From Parapedobacter tibetensis (GTDB lineage Bacteria > Bacteroidota > Bacteroidia > Sphingobacteriales > Sphingobacteriaceae), in the NCBI RefSeq assembly GCF_024704835.1, contig NZ_JAMXBE010000009.1:154779-218778 (forward strand): 64,000 bases of DNA. The letters run 5' to 3'. Numbering within the stretch: position 1 is the first letter of the stretch; every line of letters starts with the position of its first letter. Both the position numbers and the translations under genes were made by a program. The notes beneath the pieces were generated by a model. That model searched no databases, had not been told where the DNA came from, and worked only from the letters and a program-made list of their open reading frames with translations. Below, piece after piece: positions 33,447-41,499 of this stretch.

Positions 33447-33548
33447 TCATCCAACATTGGGAAGGATTTTTGCTACAGAGTTGATAAGATTACTGGCTCG
33501 TTCGAAGGCATAGTCAGGATTGTAAGGTATCCCAAGCTTCTCAAGGGG
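33447..33548 (-). other. Short protein-like relic in the 33257-33563 gap
   Basis: Between stops, the minus strand reads PLEKLGIPYNPDYAFERASN then LINSVAKILPNVG. The composition is coding-like, but there is no start codon and I do not recognise the family. The rest of the 307-base gap before the kinase start shows no feature that I can support. Confidence 0.2.
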
Positions 33549-33563
33549 TTAAAATATAACAAA

Positions 33564-34058
33564 ATGATTATCATCATATTTGGATTACCAGGCAGCGGAA
33601 AGACGTTTTTGGCTGGCGCATTGGCTTTGCGATTGAATGGCCTCCTCATCAGCAGTGACAAGGTAAGGAATGACTTAAAAAAACGTGGCCAATATGATAA
33701 AAAATCCAAACATATCGTTTATCGATCCATGCTTACGGCAATGATATCTGCTATAAAAGATGAACAAAACACGGTGCTGGATGCTACTTTCCAAGAGGAC
33801 CATATCCGAAAGCTCTTTCTAGAAACAGCAATGAAACTTCAATACCCGCTGTATTTTATTGAAATGAGGGCCTCCGAGGAAACCATTAAGGAAAGAATAA
33901 GCAAAAAGCGGGTAGATAGCGAGGCGGATTTCGAGGTATACCTAAAAATTAAAGAAGAATTTGAACCCATGCAGGATGGCCACCTGGTTTTGTATTCAGA
34001 TCAGGAAACGTCAGATACGATGATAGATAGTGTGCTCACCCATATCGGATACCAATGA
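33564..34058 (+). CDS. AAA/zeta-like small kinase (COG0645 type)
   Basis: 164 residues from MIIIIFGLPGSGKTFLAGAL, the natural start because the Walker A loop (GLPGSGKT, residues 7-14) then sits where expected; ORF sequence upstream is extension. It also shows LISSDKVRNDLKKRGQYDKK, VLDATFQEDHIRKLFLE and EMRASEETIKERISKK. This is a P-loop kinase of the predicted-kinase family that in many bacteria is fused to an aminoglycoside-phosphotransferase-like domain. Here the partner is the next gene, overlapping by ATGA. Substrate unknown. Confidence 0.8.
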   Translation: MIIIIFGLPGSGKTFLAGALALRLNGLLISSDKVRNDLKKRGQYDKKSKHIVYRSMLTAMISAIKDEQNTVLDATFQEDHIRKLFLETAMKLQYPLYFIEMRASEETIKERISKKRVDSEADFEVYLKIKEEFEPMQDGHLVLYSDQETSDTMIDSVLTHIGYQ

Positions 34059-35065
34059 AAAGGAATGAGATCGAACAACTCAGGGAAGGTGAAAGTTTTC
34101 GCAATCAGCGCGAGAAAAGCGCTTTAATAGAAACACATATCTCTTGGGTAATCCTGACTGATCAATATGCCTATAAAATCAAGAAATCTATACAGGTTAC
34201 GTTTCTTGATTTTTCAAGCCTTGAAAAGCGAAAGTATTATTGCGAACAAGAGCTGATATTAAATAAGCGTCTAGCACCACAGATGTACTTGAATGTTATT
34301 CCCATCTTTAAAAAGGGGAATACGGTCTCTTTGAATCAACAGGAAGGTGAAGTGATTGATTATGCGGTATTCATGAAACGGATGGATATGGCAAAGGAAA
34401 TGGATAAACTGCTTAAAGAAAACAACGTGGATAAACACCTGATAAAAAACCTAGCCGCCAAAATCTCGGCCTTTCATCTCCAAGCCACTGTGGTCAAAAA
34501 GAAGACCGAAATTGATAGCCAGCAAGGATTGTTTAACGACTTGAGTACCGTACAGCCGTTTGTTCGCAAACATTTGGGAGATCATTATGCAGCGATTATC
34601 CAGCACGCTATTAAAAAATCTGATAATTTTCTAAGCAACTATAGGGCTTACCTAGCCGAGCGATCTTTACAGGGATATGTCAGGGATTTGCATGGAGATC
34701 TTCATACAAGTAATATCTTCTTGTGTGAAGATCCCGTCATTTTTGATTGCATTGAATTTAGTGATGAACTACGGCAAATCGATGTGCTGGATGAAATCGC
34801 ATTTTTATGCATGGATTTAGAAGCTTACGGCCGCCCCGATTTAAGTGAATATTTTTATCAAAACTATCTTCAGTATTCCGAAATGAAAATAACGAAAGAG
34901 GCACGGCTGCTCTTTAATTATTATAAATGTCACAGGGCTAATATCCGGGCAAAGGTCCATACGCTTTATGCCATCGAAACAGCTGATAAAACGATCCTTA
35001 CCCAAAGGTTACAAGCAGTTTCTACCTATTTAGCCGCGCTGGAAAATTACATGGTTGAATTTTAA
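34055..35065 (+). CDS. Aminoglycoside-phosphotransferase-like kinase (COG2187 type)
   Basis: 336 residues. The N-lobe has ETHISWVILTDQYAYKIKKS (phosphate-binding Lys), and the catalytic loop VRDLHGDLHTSNIFLCEDPV shows HGDLHTSN with the base Asp, then FDCIEFSDELRQIDVLDEIA (metal Asp) and CMDLEAYGRPDLSEYF. The family (COG2187) usually forms the N-terminal half of a protein whose C-terminal half is the P-loop kinase encoded immediately upstream; here the order is reversed and the genes are separate but translationally coupled. The pair likely phosphorylates one unknown small molecule. It converges on the phosphoesterase gene with an 8-base gap. Confidence 0.8.
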   Translation: MKRNEIEQLREGESFRNQREKSALIETHISWVILTDQYAYKIKKSIQVTFLDFSSLEKRKYYCEQELILNKRLAPQMYLNVIPIFKKGNTVSLNQQEGEVIDYAVFMKRMDMAKEMDKLLKENNVDKHLIKNLAAKISAFHLQATVVKKKTEIDSQQGLFNDLSTVQPFVRKHLGDHYAAIIQHAIKKSDNFLSNYRAYLAERSLQGYVRDLHGDLHTSNIFLCEDPVIFDCIEFSDELRQIDVLDEIAFLCMDLEAYGRPDLSEYFYQNYLQYSEMKITKEARLLFNYYKCHRANIRAKVHTLYAIETADKTILTQRLQAVSTYLAALENYMVEF

Positions 35066-35073
35066 ATAGCCCT

Positions 35074-36687
35074 TTACTTTATTGACACTGGGTTTTCCAA
35101 ACGGTAGGTGCCCTGTTGCGTAAATGTACGGCCAAACATGTCCGTAGCACGCACTTCAATCTGGTGGGATCCCACAGGTAAATTCGTTGGGATATTGCCA
35201 CGCCACACATGTGTACTGTTGACGGCATTGGATGGACGGCGTCCAGGCATCAATTCTTCCGCGGTATCCCAACGGTATAAAAGCCTGACGAATTCCGGGT
35301 CCGGTGTCTCCAAGTAATTCATTGGTCGCCATTTCCCCTCATCAATACGGTATTCAACGGTGTTACCTTCATGGCCCATAAAGAAATTGGCAAATATACC
35401 GGCCTGTGTGCCACGTCCCTGTGCTACTACCTGTGGATGGAAGAGTTGGATTTGCAGTTCCTCGGGTTGGCCAGCCACTTTATAGTCGATAGTGTATTGG
35501 TTGCCACGAATATTCAGAAAGGCATATCCTTTGGGCGTGCCATCGCGCATGGTAGATACCGGAACTCCCTGCTCATTCAGTTCACCCGAATACCAGTCGC
35601 CCGAAGTGGTTCCTGCATTGTACTCATGGTGTGGTTTATCCTGATGCCAGCCGTCCTCGCGACTATAAAAATTTTGACGCTGAATGTGTGTATGGGCCGA
35701 CATTGATAGGGTGTGCGGGTAATCCTTCAATAGATCAAAAAGTCGTTGCCGATCAGCATTTCGAAACGAATTTTCATTCTCGTGCCATAAGGGGATGTGG
35801 AATGCCAGTACAACCAATTGGTCTTTATTGACATGCTTCAGGTTGTTTTCTATGAAATCAAGCTGATCTTTGCGGAAGCCACCCCAGTATCCTTTGCCAT
35901 CACGCGGGTCGGGGTAAAGGATATCATCCAGCACAATGAAATGCGCATTACCATAATTGAAGGCATAGTTGGGTGGCCCAAAACTAGCCTCATAGCTTTC
36001 ATCGGAAAGTAAATCTGCCGCGGCATCAAAATCCATGTCGTGGTTTCCTATCAGGTTATACCAGGGTGTACCCACTTTACTTACCGCTTGTATGTAGGGA
36101 CTGTGCAATACCAGGTCGTCGCCAACCAAATCGCCCAGACTTAGGCCGAAGGCTATGTTCGGTATCCCTTCAAGCTCGGCCACCACACCCTTGGCGAAGA
36201 ATGCCATTTCCTGCTCTGTATAGGTCTGCGGGTCGCCAAAAATCAATGCAGTGAAGTTTTCCGGCTCTTCCTGAGGTATCAATGCAAAATCTACGGACTT
36301 TGGCAGCGCACCGGTAGGGGAAACGCCTTGATACTTCAATGCAGGGGATCCACTGGGTTTATGTATGTAATAAAACTGTGGCTGGTTCCATTCATTGAGG
36401 GGTACTTTATAACCGGAAGGTTTTATCACAAAGATGATGTTATCCTGCCCGATGGGCAGTTTATACCGACCGTTTTTACCCGTGGCTACCACTTGCGTCC
36501 CATTACTTACCGATACACCCGTTACCCCCTGTTCGCGGCGGTCACGCCGGCCATTCCCATTGGCATCGTGGTATACATAACCAGTAACGGAAGATTGTGC
36601 ATATAACAAGCTACCCAAAAGCAGCGGCAAAAAAGTTGAGATTAATTTTTTCAAGATTGATTTGTTTTTTAGCATTACCAAGGACAA
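35074..36687 (-). CDS. Secreted calcineurin-like phosphoesterase with N- and C-terminal domains
   Basis: 537 residues. Signal peptide (FLPLLLGSLLYA-Q), an SdrD-B-like beta domain (YVYHDANGNGRRDRREQGVT), then a metallophosphoesterase core: LIFGDPQTYTEQ, LSLGDLVGDD, LIGNHDMDFD, LAFHIPLWHEN, SMSAHTHIQ, supplying the usual Asp/Asn/His metal ligands. A C-terminal domain (about 400-537, RIDEGKWRPMNYLETPDPEF) is the 'calcineurin-like phosphoesterase C-terminal' module. It would hydrolyse phosphoesters in the periplasm or at the surface. It lies downstream of the second SusCD locus and has its own promoter in a palindrome. Confidence 0.85.
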   Translation of the reverse strand: MSLVMLKNKSILKKLISTFLPLLLGSLLYAQSSVTGYVYHDANGNGRRDRREQGVTGVSVSNGTQVVATGKNGRYKLPIGQDNIIFVIKPSGYKVPLNEWNQPQFYYIHKPSGSPALKYQGVSPTGALPKSVDFALIPQEEPENFTALIFGDPQTYTEQEMAFFAKGVVAELEGIPNIAFGLSLGDLVGDDLVLHSPYIQAVSKVGTPWYNLIGNHDMDFDAAADLLSDESYEASFGPPNYAFNYGNAHFIVLDDILYPDPRDGKGYWGGFRKDQLDFIENNLKHVNKDQLVVLAFHIPLWHENENSFRNADRQRLFDLLKDYPHTLSMSAHTHIQRQNFYSREDGWHQDKPHHEYNAGTTSGDWYSGELNEQGVPVSTMRDGTPKGYAFLNIRGNQYTIDYKVAGQPEELQIQLFHPQVVAQGRGTQAGIFANFFMGHEGNTVEYRIDEGKWRPMNYLETPDPEFVRLLYRWDTAEELMPGRRPSNAVNSTHVWRGNIPTNLPVGSHQIEVRATDMFGRTFTQQGTYRLENPVSIK

Positions 36688-36746
36688 ATAAACGGCCCTA
36701 AGCCTAACTTACTGTTAAGCGTCGGATAATTTATGGTTAAACTTAG

Positions 36747-36783
36747 ATAAATTTGCTTTTATATGCAATAAAAGCAAATTTAT
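36747..36783. promoter_or_regulatory. 16-bp-arm perfect palindrome, likely operator
   Basis: Arms 36747-36762 and 36768-36783 are exact inverted repeats (ataaatttgcttttat around a 5-base centre, atgca). Each arm contains TAAATTTG, a consensus -7 box, so the palindrome overlaps a promoter in either direction. It lies 60 bases upstream of the secreted phosphoesterase gene. Confidence 0.65.
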
Positions 36784-36804
36784 TCGATATTGTTTGTTTG
36801 CAAA
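36775..36804 (-). promoter_or_regulatory. Promoter of the secreted phosphoesterase gene
   Basis: Minus strand: TTTG (36804-36801), 18-base spacer, TAAATTTG (36782-36775). Both are exact. The -7 box sits inside the palindrome, so a protein bound there would block transcription of the 36687 gene. Confidence 0.65.
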
Positions 36805-36884
36805 GGCGCTCATGAATGCTTCGCAGTTATCGGTCTACTCGGCTGCCATAAGAAAGTTTTTTGTAGAGGAAATATATAAATAAC

Positions 36885-38030
36885 TCAGTGAAGCGAATAT
36901 GAAGGATAGCCTACCGGCACAAAAAAACGTTCGAATAGCATAGCTTCTCCGGCGCCATGCATGATATTCCGCGGAATGGTATAGTATTCTCCTGTAATCA
37001 GCAGCTTCCCATCTTTCCGTTCTATACCGATTTTGATAAAACCAAATCTATCGTCACAAAAATTATCCAACCGCACGTCATCAAAAACTGGGTGTTCATC
37101 TGTTACTCGGGAATCCCCCACGCACGCTATTCGATGCAGGTCCGCATAACCACCCGCACCTGCTACCACATAAGGCACCTCCGTACCGTCTTCATAGGCC
37201 TTGGTAAATCGTTGATAATTGTGCACATGGCCACTGAAAACAATATCAGGCTTTACACCAGCCACCTTGAAAGCGTTTTCCAAAAAATCAATCATGGCCA
37301 GACTGGAGCCATGGTTGGTATCAGCCGTGTAAGGGGCTTGATGCACACATACGATAATAGCCTTGTTTGGCCGCTCGGCACCGGCATAACGAAGTTCCTT
37401 CACGAACCATTCAAGTTGGTCGTCCGCAATCGTACCGTACTTCGTGACATTGGCATAAAGCCCAATAAAATGCGCCAGTGGTGTTATCAATGTCCAATAT
37501 ACATTGGGTTGAATCATACTAAGCCGTTTGCTGCCTCCCCCAAACATCATCCTACGGGGATAAGTATCGCAAAACACATCCATAAAAGCATCCAGGCTTT
37601 GATAAGGGAATTCAGCATCTGGATTGACATCCGCATCATGGTTTCCCGCAATAGCAACGATGGCGGCCGGATAATCCTCGTAAGGCACAAAGAATTGCTT
37701 GGGATATTCGCTTGCTTCTCCGTGGTTGTACACAATATCACCCAAATGGAAAAGGAATGCCGGTTTTTCGCCTACTGTCATGTCAGCCGCAGCTTGTTGG
37801 CTAAGTGCTGATGCAATTAAGGCCTGAAAATCCGAATGTCTCGCACTTCCGGTATCGCCCACCATGTGGAAACTCATCTGTTCTTTTAAAAATCGTGTCT
37901 TGTCACCCAGTAAATTCTGAATATCCATTCGATAAGGGTATTCCCCCGTTGGATGCGGTAGTGGTATAAAGAGGTGGGAATCATCCACCATATGATTCAA
38001 AAAGACCGGCTTCCTTCTGTGCTTTTCCAT
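36885..38030 (-). CDS. Cytoplasmic calcineurin-like metallophosphoesterase
   Basis: 381 residues, no signal peptide. Motifs in order are SFHMVGDTG (about 54), FLFHLGDIVYNHG (about 95), AIAGNHDAD (about 127), IIVCVHQAPY (about 225) and IVFSGHVHNYQRF (about 260), a full metallophosphoesterase set. A -7 box ends only 8 bases before the first ATG, so translation may start further in, for example at the Met-Val-Asp-Asp ATG (37991) or the Met-Asp-Ile-Gln ATG (37928). The substrate is unknown; in the cell it could act on phosphoesters delivered by the neighbouring uptake locus. Confidence 0.85.
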   Translation of the reverse strand: MEKHRRKPVFLNHMVDDSHLFIPLPHPTGEYPYRMDIQNLLGDKTRFLKEQMSFHMVGDTGSARHSDFQALIASALSQQAAADMTVGEKPAFLFHLGDIVYNHGEASEYPKQFFVPYEDYPAAIVAIAGNHDADVNPDAEFPYQSLDAFMDVFCDTYPRRMMFGGGSKRLSMIQPNVYWTLITPLAHFIGLYANVTKYGTIADDQLEWFVKELRYAGAERPNKAIIVCVHQAPYTADTNHGSSLAMIDFLENAFKVAGVKPDIVFSGHVHNYQRFTKAYEDGTEVPYVVAGAGGYADLHRIACVGDSRVTDEHPVFDDVRLDNFCDDRFGFIKIGIERKDGKLLITGEYYTIPRNIMHGAGEAMLFERFFVPVGYPSYSLH

Positions 38031-38037
38031 AGTATCA

Positions 38038-38045
38038 CAAAGATA
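38038..38045 (-). promoter_or_regulatory. -7 box TATCTTTG near the 38030 start
   Basis: Exact TAnnTTTG on the minus strand, immediately before the annotated start. No TTG at the right distance upstream. Confidence 0.45.
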
Positions 38046-38120
38046 CCATAAACAATATTAACACGATGTTAACGAACTGCTAAGTACATTATTAATCTTT
38101 CTATACAGTGATTGAACCAA

Positions 38121-38780
38121 TCAGCGCCCACGTGTAGGCCGATGTGAAATAAAGTGCTCCCTGAGCTTTTCAGTGTCAATGGAGGGCGCTGGCTGATCGA
38201 GTCGAAAAACCCATGCTTTCGTGTCAAGTGAGGCGATATGTTGTTTCGGCGTCGATAAGTCGGCCGGGCGAATCCGTTTCTTCACATCTAGAGGAGATTT
38301 AGGCAATTTCCACACAGGGGCATGAAAAAGCCCCTGAATATTCAGTTCAGGCCAGTTGCCGATGTTGGATAAGTTGGCCATATAGAGTTGTACAGTAGCA
38401 TGCGGGGCAACCGTTCCACGGAACTCTCCTGTCACATCCTGTCCTTTTACGGTATTGAAAGATACCAGCATCTCGTAAGAAGTGCCATTTATCAGATAAA
38501 ACATAGCCAGTCCTTGTTTTGTGTCGCCTACAATCGCTAAGTCTATCCCTTCGGTTATAAAAGGTCCCGCAGTTGCTACCTGTTCGTCGGCCTCTCCTTC
38601 TTCATCCGCTGAGTGTCTGGTCAATTGCCCATGCACGTGGGTGATTTTATTTGCCTGTACAGGGATTTCGAAACCGTCAGCTCCAGTAACACCAACAAGG
38701 TCGTTGGGCATAAACGAGGTGATATGCCCCTCCAAATCTTCATCCACAAAACGGACAAAATCTCCCAGTTTGAATTTCAT
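38121..38780 (-). CDS. DUF2027 protein lacking the usual Smr domain
   Basis: 219 residues. It opens MKFKLGDFVRFVDEDLEGHI and shows TGADGFEIPVQANKITHVHG, then a beta domain with IDLAIVGDTKQGLAMFYLIN, LVSFNTVKGQDVTGEFRGTV and LYMANLSNIGNWPELNIQGL, typical of DUF2027. Common Bacteroidota relatives are longer and end in an Smr nuclease-like domain; here the protein stops shortly after KAWVFRLDQPAP and no Smr remnant is seen downstream. A well-formed promoter precedes it. Function unknown. Confidence 0.75.
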   Translation of the reverse strand: MKFKLGDFVRFVDEDLEGHITSFMPNDLVGVTGADGFEIPVQANKITHVHGQLTRHSADEEGEADEQVATAGPFITEGIDLAIVGDTKQGLAMFYLINGTSYEMLVSFNTVKGQDVTGEFRGTVAPHATVQLYMANLSNIGNWPELNIQGLFHAPVWKLPKSPLDVKKRIRPADLSTPKQHIASLDTKAWVFRLDQPAPSIDTEKLREHFISHRPTRGR

Positions 38781-38799
38781 GCTATTTATTTATGAGGAC

Positions 38800-38828
38800 C
38801 AAAGATAGGCTTAAACATGTTAAAACAA
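38800..38828 (-). promoter_or_regulatory. Promoter of the DUF2027 gene
   Basis: Minus strand: TTG (38828-38826), 18-base spacer, TATCTTTG (38807-38800). It shows that this gene is transcribed separately from the phosphatase operon upstream. Confidence 0.5.
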
Positions 38829-38856
38829 GAAATCTTAATATTTCGCCGATATCCCC

Positions 38857-40086
38857 TTATTTGCTCAGTTCAAATGTATCAAACAGCTCACCAGATACTT
38901 TATACGCTTTGAACACCAATTTGTTTCCAGTAATGTGGATGGTTTGATAAAGTTGAGTGTCCACCAGCGAAACATCCATCCACCTATCGGAATCCGAATC
39001 GTACATCTTTGGGCCAGCCACGGAAAGCAAGTATACCGGACCGTTTGCCGCAGCATCCGGGCCTTTCCCACGTGCATAGGTGTGATCGTGCCCCTGCATA
39101 ACCAAATCCACCCCATAGCGGTCAAACAAGGGTTTGAATCGTTCGCGCAAGGGCGGATTGTCGCGCTTCTTGGAGGTAGAGTATACCGGATGGTGCATGG
39201 CTACGAAGGTCCACTGTTGGGGGTTGTCTTTCAGCACATCTTCAAGCCAGCGCAGCTGTAACTCCTGTGCAGCCTCGTCCAGCATGATAAATTGGCTATT
39301 CAGGGAAATGATGCGCACATTTTGATAATCTACGTAATACACCTCGTTAAACCCCTGTGGGCCATTTGCCGGTAGGGCAAACTGGGTGTTCCAATGTGGA
39401 TCGAGTGTCAGCCGCTCCTGCTCATCGCGGAAATGCTCATGGTTTCCGGGCGTAGGTACGGCAGGTATCATGCTGTGGATGAACCCTGCACCATAGTGCC
39501 ATTCACCCCACTCCGAATCGCTATTGGCCCGGTTGATCAAGTCGCCGGCATGCACAATGAACCGCGCATCGGGCTGTTGTCTGAATGCTTGCCGGATTGC
39601 GCGCGACCAGCGGGATTTGAGGTCATTTTGCCCGTCGCCAAGGTAGATGAAAGTGAAAGGGCTTGTACTGCCATTTGTATCCGCGGTGCGAAATTGGCAC
39701 CATTCACTCCAATGCGTTCCATCGCCCACGCGGTAGGCGTATACAGTGGCGGGCTTCAGCTCCGTGAAAGTTACACGATGATAATGGTCTTTGCGGCCCT
39801 CCTCGCCCATAAAGGGTAGTGTTTCAGCAGCGAACTCCAGAAATCCTTCCTCCATGGCCGGTGAAGCATCTTCCTGTTTCAACTGCGCTTTAGCGGTTGG
39901 CACAGCGGTGTCGGTGCGCCAAGTGACAACCTGGCTTGTGGCCGGTTCGGCAGTGAGGGTCAACACCAACCGATCGGGATAGCCCGTTGGGGCAAACACT
40001 TGTGCGCCGGCGGTCTTAGACTGCCATAAACTGATGAGGAGCACGACAAGTGCCCATATAAACCTGATTTTCTTGAATCGTTTCAT
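38857..40086 (-). CDS. Purple-acid-type phosphatase (secreted metallophosphoesterase)
   Basis: 409 residues. Signal peptide (FIWALVVLLISLWQSKTAGA-Q), an N-terminal FN3-like purple acid phosphatase domain (YPDRLVLTLTAEPATSQVVT, TVYAYRVGDGTHWSEW), and a catalytic core with YLGDGQND, FIVHAGDLINR, PTPGNHEHF, FVAMHHPVYSTS and LVMQGHDHTYAR, matching the five metal-ligand motifs of PAPs. It should hydrolyse phosphomonoesters in the periplasm. It follows the PqaA-like gene by 27 bases and is the last member of the second SusCD operon. Confidence 0.9.
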   Translation of the reverse strand: MKRFKKIRFIWALVVLLISLWQSKTAGAQVFAPTGYPDRLVLTLTAEPATSQVVTWRTDTAVPTAKAQLKQEDASPAMEEGFLEFAAETLPFMGEEGRKDHYHRVTFTELKPATVYAYRVGDGTHWSEWCQFRTADTNGSTSPFTFIYLGDGQNDLKSRWSRAIRQAFRQQPDARFIVHAGDLINRANSDSEWGEWHYGAGFIHSMIPAVPTPGNHEHFRDEQERLTLDPHWNTQFALPANGPQGFNEVYYVDYQNVRIISLNSQFIMLDEAAQELQLRWLEDVLKDNPQQWTFVAMHHPVYSTSKKRDNPPLRERFKPLFDRYGVDLVMQGHDHTYARGKGPDAAANGPVYLLSVAGPKMYDSDSDRWMDVSLVDTQLYQTIHITGNKLVFKAYKVSGELFDTFELSK

Positions 40087-40113
40087 AGTATAGTTATATA
40101 TTTAGTGTATGAG

Positions 40114-41499
40114 TTAATGTATTCCATTATTATCCATTATGAACACCCGTGTGCTTTGGGTGTACGTTCCACCTGCAGGGCTTTCATACCGGAGGTCTAC
40201 ATAGTAGGCCCGGTAGCCTTCGTGGGGTGGTTGGAGTGAAAGTTTAACAGCGGCTTTTTTCCGGATGCCCAATGACTCCGATGTCCAATGATCGTCTCGG
40301 AAGTCCTTGTCGGCTGAAGAAGCGGTCCAGACGATAACATCCACCAATTTATCACGTGTCGTACGGATCCGCAACCTCGGGGATTTCCGCGGGGATTTTA
40401 CCGTCCAATCAGAAACCGGTAAGGGCTTGTTGTTCAAAATGTATCCAAAAAAAGCACCCAGCGCCTCTGCTGCCTGCTCTCCATCACCAAGGTCATGGCC
40501 TGCATTGGATACATAGTGCAACCTATTTTGGCCGGGGATGCTGTCGAGGTAGTTTTTCACATTGTCTACCACCCAATAAGGGTCGTTGGTCCCCATGAAG
40601 AGCAGTTTGGGCATGGTGAGCTGGCTGCGGTACGCATAGGGATCTACCATGGCGGTGATTTCCTGTCCATCGGGCGTAGTGGCACTTTGTGGGATACCGA
40701 GCCGCACGTAATCCTGGATCTCAATGCTGTAATCACCCCAAGAGTCAATCTGGTACTGTAGGCTCACCGGCATGTTCAGCACATCGATTACCATCGGAGC
40801 AATGGCCACTACTCGGTCGTCTGCCGCCGCGGTCAGCCAAGTGGTCCAACCGCGCTTGGATAGGCCGGTAACTATAAACCGGTTTATGGTCACAAGCTTG
40901 CCATCCTTCATAAACGCTTGTACGGCATCCATGGCTCGCACTGCGCTTTTCACCATGGGGAACAACAATGGCCATTCGAAATCTCTGTCTTCCTTATAAC
41001 GATGCAGGGTCATGGAGATGAGCTCATCCTCCTTCTTACCACCGTACAGTGGCTGGTTGGGCGTCTGCCTAAGCAAGGCCACCACTGCCCGGTTGCTCTC
41101 TGCTACGTAGTGGGCGGCTCGAAAATGCCGATCATCGGGATTGGTATTCCACTTCGGCAAGCCGTCTTCAATGGAACCTCCAGCGATGTACAGCAGCGCA
41201 CCGTCGAACATAACCGTATCAGGCACAATCAACGTAAGCTGGTGTGTCCAAACGATCCCTTTCCATATCTGTGATGTAAGCAGCAAGTCGTAGCGCGTCA
41301 TACTCCCAGCGCGTAGGGAACCCCGTACTTGCCAGCGGAACGAAGAATCGGATTTTTCTACGTAGTGTCGAAGGGCTGTTTGAGGCGTAATGGACTGTGC
41401 CCATGTGCCAAATACGATACACCAAGTAAGGACGACCGCAAAAGCGGCCATCCGTACTGGTTGATTATTGATTTTAACTAATCTCATATACGTTACCAA
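40114..41499 (-). CDS. PhoPQ-activated pathogenicity-related (PqaA-like) hydrolase
   Basis: 461 residues with a signal peptide (VRMAAFAVVLTWCIVFGTWA-Q); an ATG four codons in is an alternative start. The PhoPQ_related alpha/beta-hydrolase core shows FIVTGLSKRGWTTWLTAAAD (nucleophile elbow GLSKRG), YRSQLTMPKLLFMGTNDPYW (acid) and LHYVSNAGHDLGDGEQAAEA (His). A WTHQLTLIVPD N-terminal segment is typical. The real substrate of the family is unknown. The start overlaps the susD stop by 7 bases, so it is tightly tied to that uptake operon. Confidence 0.8.
   Translation of the reverse strand: MVTYMRLVKINNQPVRMAAFAVVLTWCIVFGTWAQSITPQTALRHYVEKSDSSFRWQVRGSLRAGSMTRYDLLLTSQIWKGIVWTHQLTLIVPDTVMFDGALLYIAGGSIEDGLPKWNTNPDDRHFRAAHYVAESNRAVVALLRQTPNQPLYGGKKEDELISMTLHRYKEDRDFEWPLLFPMVKSAVRAMDAVQAFMKDGKLVTINRFIVTGLSKRGWTTWLTAAADDRVVAIAPMVIDVLNMPVSLQYQIDSWGDYSIEIQDYVRLGIPQSATTPDGQEITAMVDPYAYRSQLTMPKLLFMGTNDPYWVVDNVKNYLDSIPGQNRLHYVSNAGHDLGDGEQAAEALGAFFGYILNNKPLPVSDWTVKSPRKSPRLRIRTTRDKLVDVIVWTASSADKDFRDDHWTSESLGIRKKAAVKLSLQPPHEGYRAYYVDLRYESPAGGTYTQSTRVFIMDNNGIH

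Noticed and set aside
36957..37811. 284-codon plus-strand frame opposite a phosphoesterase
   Set aside because: It lies entirely within a motif-complete metallophosphoesterase on the other strand; its residues show no domain or composition of a real protein.
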